In this document: in pieces, positions 59,037 to 64,000 of the stretch
How the letters are laid out: every line of letters begins with the position of its first letter
Numbering within the stretch: position 1 is the stretch's first letter
Assembly: GCF_014805685.1 (NCBI RefSeq)
Contig: NC_060901.1
Coordinates: forward strand, 25,661,405 to 25,725,404
DNA from: Silurus meridionalis
Taxonomy: Eukaryota > Chordata > Actinopteri > Siluriformes > Siluridae
Length of the DNA stretch: 64,000 nucleotides
Direction of reading: 5' to 3'
Notes under the pieces: generated by a model
Databases searched by the model: none
What the model was told of the DNA's origin: nothing
Seen by the model: only the letters and a program-made list of their open reading frames with translations
Position numbers and translations under genes: made by a program

Positions 59037-61142
59037 GTCTTAGTCTTTACTCAAGATTTTATTATTAATGGTGCATGAAAAGGAGAAATTTTCTCATAAC
59101 TCGTCCTGCAGTTTTTGTCCCAGAACCACGAATAATACCTCAAAATGTGTGGTCTGGTCAGGGGAGGTGTGCTATTACTTTTCTGAGGATTTGCCAAAGC
59201 TGTTTTCGATCACATGACCAAAAAGGGCATATTTTTTCACATATAAAATGAATGGGGCAGAAAACACGTGTCATATCTCGGCGAGTGGGTTGCAACCGTA
59301 TACCCCTCAAACCCCAGACCTGCTTGGAAATATGGGAATCCTGCGACCCAATTAGAAAATGAATGGGGAATCCGACTCACCACAGTTTGGCCCGCATTCA
59401 CCCCACACGCTCGTATATCCACTCGTCCGGGGTGGGCAGCAGATCGCGCCCATACACCACGCATTCACCGATTACCTCGGGAACAATGGGTAAGGGGCAA
59501 TTAATCAACCCCATTGAAATGAATAGGACAATACATTCATCAAACAAACAGCCGGTGGGGGCAATTGCATAATGGGACATGCTCAATAGGGGAAGGGGGA
59601 CAGGGGCAACAAAGTGGGCGGGGTCACAAAAATAAACTAAGGGGGACATGTGATATATCAACAGACTCAGTCCAGCATAGGGAGTTGCACTGTTGGTAAT
59701 GTAGTGATTTCACCTCAAGCCAAAAAATTAAATTGCTCAGAAATGGGCATGTGATATTTCAAAACACTCAGCACATTGGGGGAAGTTAAATGGTGACATC
59801 TTAGGCCATGCCCACCACACAAACCTATTAGCTTAACACATCGTAAAATTTGGCACCGACCTGGACGTGTGACACCACAAACTGTTTAGCACGGTCTTAG
59901 GAATCTAACCCTGATATTAGGCAATGATACTGTTTCTGATTCTGAAGTGTCTATAATGATATAATAATTATAATATGTATTACACATAATTACACATAAA
60001 TAAGGCATGAAAATGAATAATGTTTAATAGTTTATTGCCATTAGATGATTGATAATGTAAGCATTCAGAGAATAGACTCAGTTCTAATGTGCAAAAGACA
60101 TAAGAAACTTCCTCAATTCTGTGTCAAGGCCGTGTTGCTACATTTGCACTTCCTGTGTGAACTGTGAGTGTGTGAATGTGATCTATAAAGTGTTCATTAT
60201 GATCAGACGTGGTGAAGCAGTTGGTCAGTGTGTGTTCAGCTCTAATACAGTCTTTGGATTATTGTGTGAGTTCTGGTCCTCAGTAAGAATGAGGGTGTGT
60301 TTTCTTCTCCTCCTCATACAGCTTCAAATCACTGAAGGTGAGTCTGCTGTTCTCTCTGCTGTTGGTTTTTAAAAAAGAGTTTCACTGTTCAGAGTTAAAT
60401 ACATTTTCTAAAACTAATTTCCCACCTTTTATAATAGTAATATATAAAAAATTATTATTATGATAATTTTATAATAATAATAATAATAATAATAATCGTA
60501 ATAATAACAATCATCATAATCATTGTTATATAATAAGCAGGAAGTGTACTTAAGTACAGATGTTTATTGTAAAGTGCAAAATGTAATAACTCAGATTAAT
60601 GTCCTCAACAAGACCAGGATGCAGAGTGACATCATCAACTGTGTTTGGAGGCCAGTGCTAGAATTGCATCAAGTCTTATGGGGTCCCCAGTTATGTGTAA
60701 TTCATATACTTCCTTACTTAAATAATATTGGGACCCACTAAATATATTTTTTACTTGCTATCTGGGGTCCAGATGTCCCCAGCCCCCCTCAAATCCAGCA
60801 CTGAAGTAGGCAAAGCAATGTGTTCAGCAGTCCAGGGAAGAAGGCAACATTGTCAGCAGTTCTTCTTCTTCTTCTGTTAGAACCAAAGATCTAAAATTTG
60901 AACTCATCTGTCCACAGAACTTTCTTACAGTCGTTCGAAGTCCAATTCTTGTGTGTTTTTTGTCTTTTAACTAGTTTGATGCATAGAAACAAAAGGAACA
61001 TGTGTCTCAATTAATAAATAGTGTTTTTGAACTGAGATATTATTTGGTTTTTATGTGTGTAATTGCTGCATCATGTGATAAAACATATGAAAGAGCAAGT
61101 AACCAGTAAACAAGTAATGGAAACTATTACATCAATACTTGT

Positions 61143-61190
<48 letters not shown>

Positions 61191-63157
61191 TGTGTGTGTG
61201 TGTGTTCTTCACTGAAGGTGAGTCTGCTGTTCTCTCTCTCTCTCTTTCATTCTCCTATTCAAGAATCTAAATAAGAATTCAATAATGGAAGTCATTACCA
61301 CTTAAATCTAATGAATTATATTTTATTTCCAGATTCATCGTTATTCCAGAAAACATAGTAATATATTATTTATTTTAAATGGTTTACATTTGTGAATATT
61401 TCAGAGAAACTTATACAAGAGTAAATTAGTAAAAACTCTTCACAATTTCATCTTCAGTTACATTCCTACTTTAGTGAGTTTAGAAGGTACAGGTTGTCTG
61501 TAGTTCTGTAGAGTTGCTGCAGATGGTGAACTGCTCATTAACAGATCATTAACTGGTGTGTTCCTACAGGCTGCAGACTGGAAGAAAATAGAGAGACAAA
61601 AGAGATCACTGCATACACAGGAAGCTCAGTACTGCTGCCCTGCTCCTGCACTGACCTCCACACCAAACCTCAGAACTTCAGATGGGAGAAATACACTTAT
61701 GATTGGGTACAGATATCTCCTGAGAGTGAACAGTACAAAGACAGATTTCAGCTGGTTAATGATCACAGTTCAGGAAATCTCTCTCTGCTCATATCACACC
61801 TGACTGTAGAGGATGGAGGAGATTACAGGTGTAACACAGAGAGTGAACACAGATACATCAGACTCACTGTTGAAGGTAAATAACTCATTTTATTCACAAT
61901 GTTACTTCAGTGATCATCTCATGACAGATTCATCCAGTGTCACAGCTACATATCAGTGGATGTTGCCGACAGTGGTGGTGGTTGTACGAGAAATATTTTG
62001 TTGTTTTAACGCAGACGGTTGAGAGTCATTTAACGCAGATCAGTCATACACTGAATAAAGTATTATCTATCATAATAAGTGTGCAGGAATAATTTTAAAA
62101 TTTCAAGAAATCCTGAAGATGTTAGTTAAATAACAATAAAAAATAAATAATCATAACTAACCTAAAAATTTAACTTAAATGTTATTACTGCGAGAGTACT
62201 CAGGATGTGGACGATAAACATCCACAGCTCGATATGTGACGATGTGGGGTGAGACTGTGTTGATTCATCTGATGATGTAACAGTAATGCAATATGTTGAT
62301 GTTTGTTTATTCTCCAGGTTGCACACTGAATCATGAGAGAGTGGATGTGACTGGATATGTGGGACATTCTGTTCTTCTGCCCTGCTCCTGCTCTCAACTA
62401 CAAGCCAAACCACAAACTCTCACATGGACCATTTATAAAGAATCTAATTACAAAGAAATCTTTCCAAAGGATCAGACAAATCACTACACACACAGAGTTC
62501 AGCTCTTTAATGATCATCATCCAGGAAATCTCTCTCTACTCATATCACACCTGACTGTAGAAGATGGAGGATATTACAGGTGTGACATCATCAACAGCGT
62601 TAAGGACATCATACTCACAGTAAGAGGTAAAACAACCTTTTATATTTAATTTATGGGAAATTGACTCTAGTGTCTATTCAAAATATATTTTAAATATTTT
62701 GACTACTGCTGTATAATAAAATGTTTTATGAATATGTTTATATATTTATGGAAAAGGAATAAAGTGTTAAAATCACATCTGCTCATGTTCTGTCCCTCAT
62801 CTGTATTTCTGATTATGATTCTATATTATTTGTGTTTGTGTTCTGACCCACATTCACATCTGATTATGATTCCTGGATTAATCTCTAATGGATTAAATAT
62901 TTCTCTCCTTGCAGAGGCTCCAAAAAGACCTTCATCATCCACAACAACAATCCAAACCACTGCTGAACCAGGTACTAAACACCACTGTAACAGAAAGTCT
63001 GTGTTTTTTAGTGTTGGTTATTGCTTCACGTAAGAGCAAATCTCAAACACTAAACTCAAAAACTACACTTTTTTTTTCGACTTTTTTGTTCCAGATGCAA
63101 AACCAGGTCTGGTGACCAAAAGCTACACAAATTCACAGTCTGAAACACCTGAACAAA
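58924..63157 (+). CDS. Gene 7 (5' part): two-Ig-domain receptor, probably ITIM class
   Basis: Leader A 58924-58969 ([16 protein letters not shown]) or B 60289-60337 ([17 protein letters not shown]). Then D1 61570-61875, D2 62318-62626, stalk 62915-62971 (EAPKRPSSSTTTIQTTAEPG) and second stalk 63095-63157 ([21 protein letters not shown]). All are open and phase 1. D1 has [10 protein letters not shown], where siblings have GDS, and an intact VEDGGDYRC; D2 has [10 protein letters not shown]. The stalk ending SETPEQ and the following intron (GTAATAATCTATTCACTATT.., AGATGAGTCCTTATGACC..) match gene 4, so TM and ITIM tail exons are expected beyond the window. The intron is interrupted by a hAT element at 63350, and another insertion sits between D1 and D2. 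No coding lesion is seen. Confidence 0.75.
58981..59035. repeat. (CT)n tract after gene 7 leader A
   Basis: Follows the donor, which reads GTGAAT here. Confidence 0.9.
59275..59935. repeat. Interspersed module M, copy 5
   Basis: It runs from GGTTGCAACCGTATACCCCTC to CCTGATATTAGGCAATGATACTG. A block between TCTTAGGAATC and AACCCTGATATTAG is deleted relative to copies 1 and 2. Confidence 0.7.
60147..60157 (-). promoter_or_regulatory. ETS-type site before gene 7 leader B
   Basis: An exact CACTTCCTGTG, 131 bp before the ATG. GATCTATAAAGTG, a TATA-like word, follows. Confidence 0.5.
61143..61206. repeat. (GT)n tract in gene 7 leader-D1 intron
   Basis: It is followed at 61210 by a stray leader tail (TTCACTGAAGGTGAGTCTGC) and a short CT run, a relic of another leader exon. 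Confidence 0.85.
61935..62261. mobile_element. Non-autonomous insertion between D1 and D2 of gene 7
   Basis: It is flanked by the 8-bp direct repeat GATTCATC (61927-61934 and 62262-62269); sibling introns have a single GATTCATCTGATG. The ends (CAGTGTCACA.. and, inverted, CAGTCTCACC..) are weakly similar. The 8-bp duplication suggests a hAT-type element. Confidence 0.6.
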
Positions 63158-63349
63158 GTAATAATCTATTCACTATTATCTTTATTACAGTTTAAATATT
63201 CACATACTTTATACTTTATGTAAATTCTTGAGTTCATTCAATATAAATGTGTTTTTTGTTGTATGTCTTTCAAATATAAAGTAAAGTTTACACGTTTTCC
63301 AGAAAGATGAGTCCTTATGACCCGAGATTTAAAATACATACATATGCAA

Positions 63350-64000
63350 CAGTGGCGGCTACTGGTCTGTCAGAGAGGGGAAGCTCATTTTCGGCCTACA
63401 TCATAAAATTGTCTATTTATTTAAAAGTAAATTCTGCCCTACGTTCCTTTTCAAGAAAATGGTCTGTGACCCTGTCGTACCAACTAGGAGTCTTTTCAAG
63501 TGACTTGACCAGTGTCCTCTCAATGGCCAGCAGAGCTAGGCTGCTTAAACGGCCTTGGCCCATTGTGTTTCGGGTGTAGGACTTGAGTCGCTTTAAACAG
63601 GAGAAGCTCCTTTCTACACCTGCAGATGTAGCTCCAATTGTTGCTAGCCTAGCCTACTAACGTTATATGAATGAATGAATGAAGGAATTAATGAATGAAT
63701 GAACGATCTAAAAAAAAATATTAAACTCTGTAAAACTGAAACAAGGAATGTGGTGTATAATTGTGTGAAATGTATGATGAAAATCAAGCAATTTCGCCAA
63801 GCAAATATCAAAGAAATAGGTTGCAGCAGTTTTATTTCGACTGAACTTGAGAAATCCGCGATGGGACTGAGCGAATAGCTTCAGTGATTCCTTATAGTAC
63901 AGAATCGCTGTCAGTCAAAGGAGATGCAGTCTTCGACAGACCCTCCAATCATCACGCAGAAGCTCGGAGTCCGGGCCAGCCCACTCCCATTCACCCCAGA
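63350..64000 (-). mobile_element. hAT transposon, 3' part, running off the window
   Basis: It begins CAGTGGCGGCTACTGGTCTG, a hAT-like terminus, interrupting intron sequence collinear with gene 4 up to AAATACATACATATGCAA. A transposase end is encoded on the minus strand. The remainder to 64000 (including a short (GAAT)n run at 63668-63705) shows no clear frame. Confidence 0.65.
63417..63660 (-). pseudogene. hAT transposase C-terminal dimerisation domain
   Basis: On the minus strand the frame reads SAGVERSFSCLKRLKSYTRN, then TMGQGRLSSLALLAIERTLV and ends ..KERRAEFTFK before the stop at 63417-63419. The ERSFS..K.RN.M...RLSSLALLxIE pattern is the hAT C-terminal dimerisation domain. The part shown is intact; upstream exons lie beyond or are lost. 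Confidence 0.7.

Overview
The window is vertebrate nuclear DNA, almost certainly from a teleost fish. Genes are split into small phase-1 exons with GT..AG introns. Dinucleotide and (AAT)n tracts are dense, and fish-type transposons are common (RTE and L2 LINEs, DIRS-like elements, Tc1/mariner, Tigger-like, hAT, solo LTRs). Nothing in the sequence fixes the species.

The backbone is a plus-strand tandem cluster of immunoglobulin-superfamily receptor genes. A complete unit reads: signal-peptide exon, Ig domain D1 (305-309 nt), Ig domain D2 (309-312 nt), a Thr/Pro/Ser stalk exon, a second short stalk exon, a transmembrane (TM) exon and cytoplasmic exon(s). There are two tail classes. The ITIM class (gene 2 at 2652-6415, gene 4 at 29231-34898) has an Ile/Val-rich TM segment and tail exons carrying VLYAS(I/F), V(M/T)YSTV and (A/T)(V/L)YASI. 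The short-tail class (gene 1 at 130-942, partial; gene 3 at 15218-19917; gene 5 at 39750-45620; back half of gene 6) has a [23 protein letters not shown] TM and a 19-residue tail ending TVSLQ with no ITIM. Gene 7 (58924-63157) leaves the window before its TM exon, but its stalk resembles the ITIM class. The two classes tend to alternate.

The repeating layout is: a pair of CTCF-like motifs about 540-600 bp apart, leader exon A, a roughly 0.6-0.9 kb repeat module, leader exon B, then D1 and the rest. Leaders A and B each have their own CACTTCCTGTG (ETS/PU.1-type) site about 130-220 bp upstream. This suggests alternative first exons, probably expressed in leukocytes.

The cluster is decaying as it expands. 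A ghost unit (22128-24850) keeps only its leaders. Gene 5 has frameshifts in D1 and TM. Gene 4 has a stop in a skippable stalk exon. Gene 2 needs a shifted TM acceptor. Gene 6 fuses an ITIM-class front to a short-tail back and has a Tigger-like element inside a splice donor.

Transposons fill the rest: a Tigger-like element with a nested solo LTR (1223-2205), a 2.37-kb tandem duplication (6681-11421) running into a DIRS-like element (10695-13623), more DIRS fragments, a 3.1-kb RTE LINE (25004-28140), a 1.5-kb tandem duplication bounded by (AAT)n (35088-38193), an IS630/Tc1-type element with TIRs (40679-41772), an L2 LINE (48747-49450), a second RTE fragment (55439-56283) and a hAT end (63350 onward). 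Because the units are paralogous, many insertions can be read against an empty site in the same window.

The Ig family name is not certain. The two V-like domains with ITIM or short tails fit the teleost innate Ig receptor families (DICP-like, or CD300/pIgR-like), but this rests on remembered resemblance, not a search.
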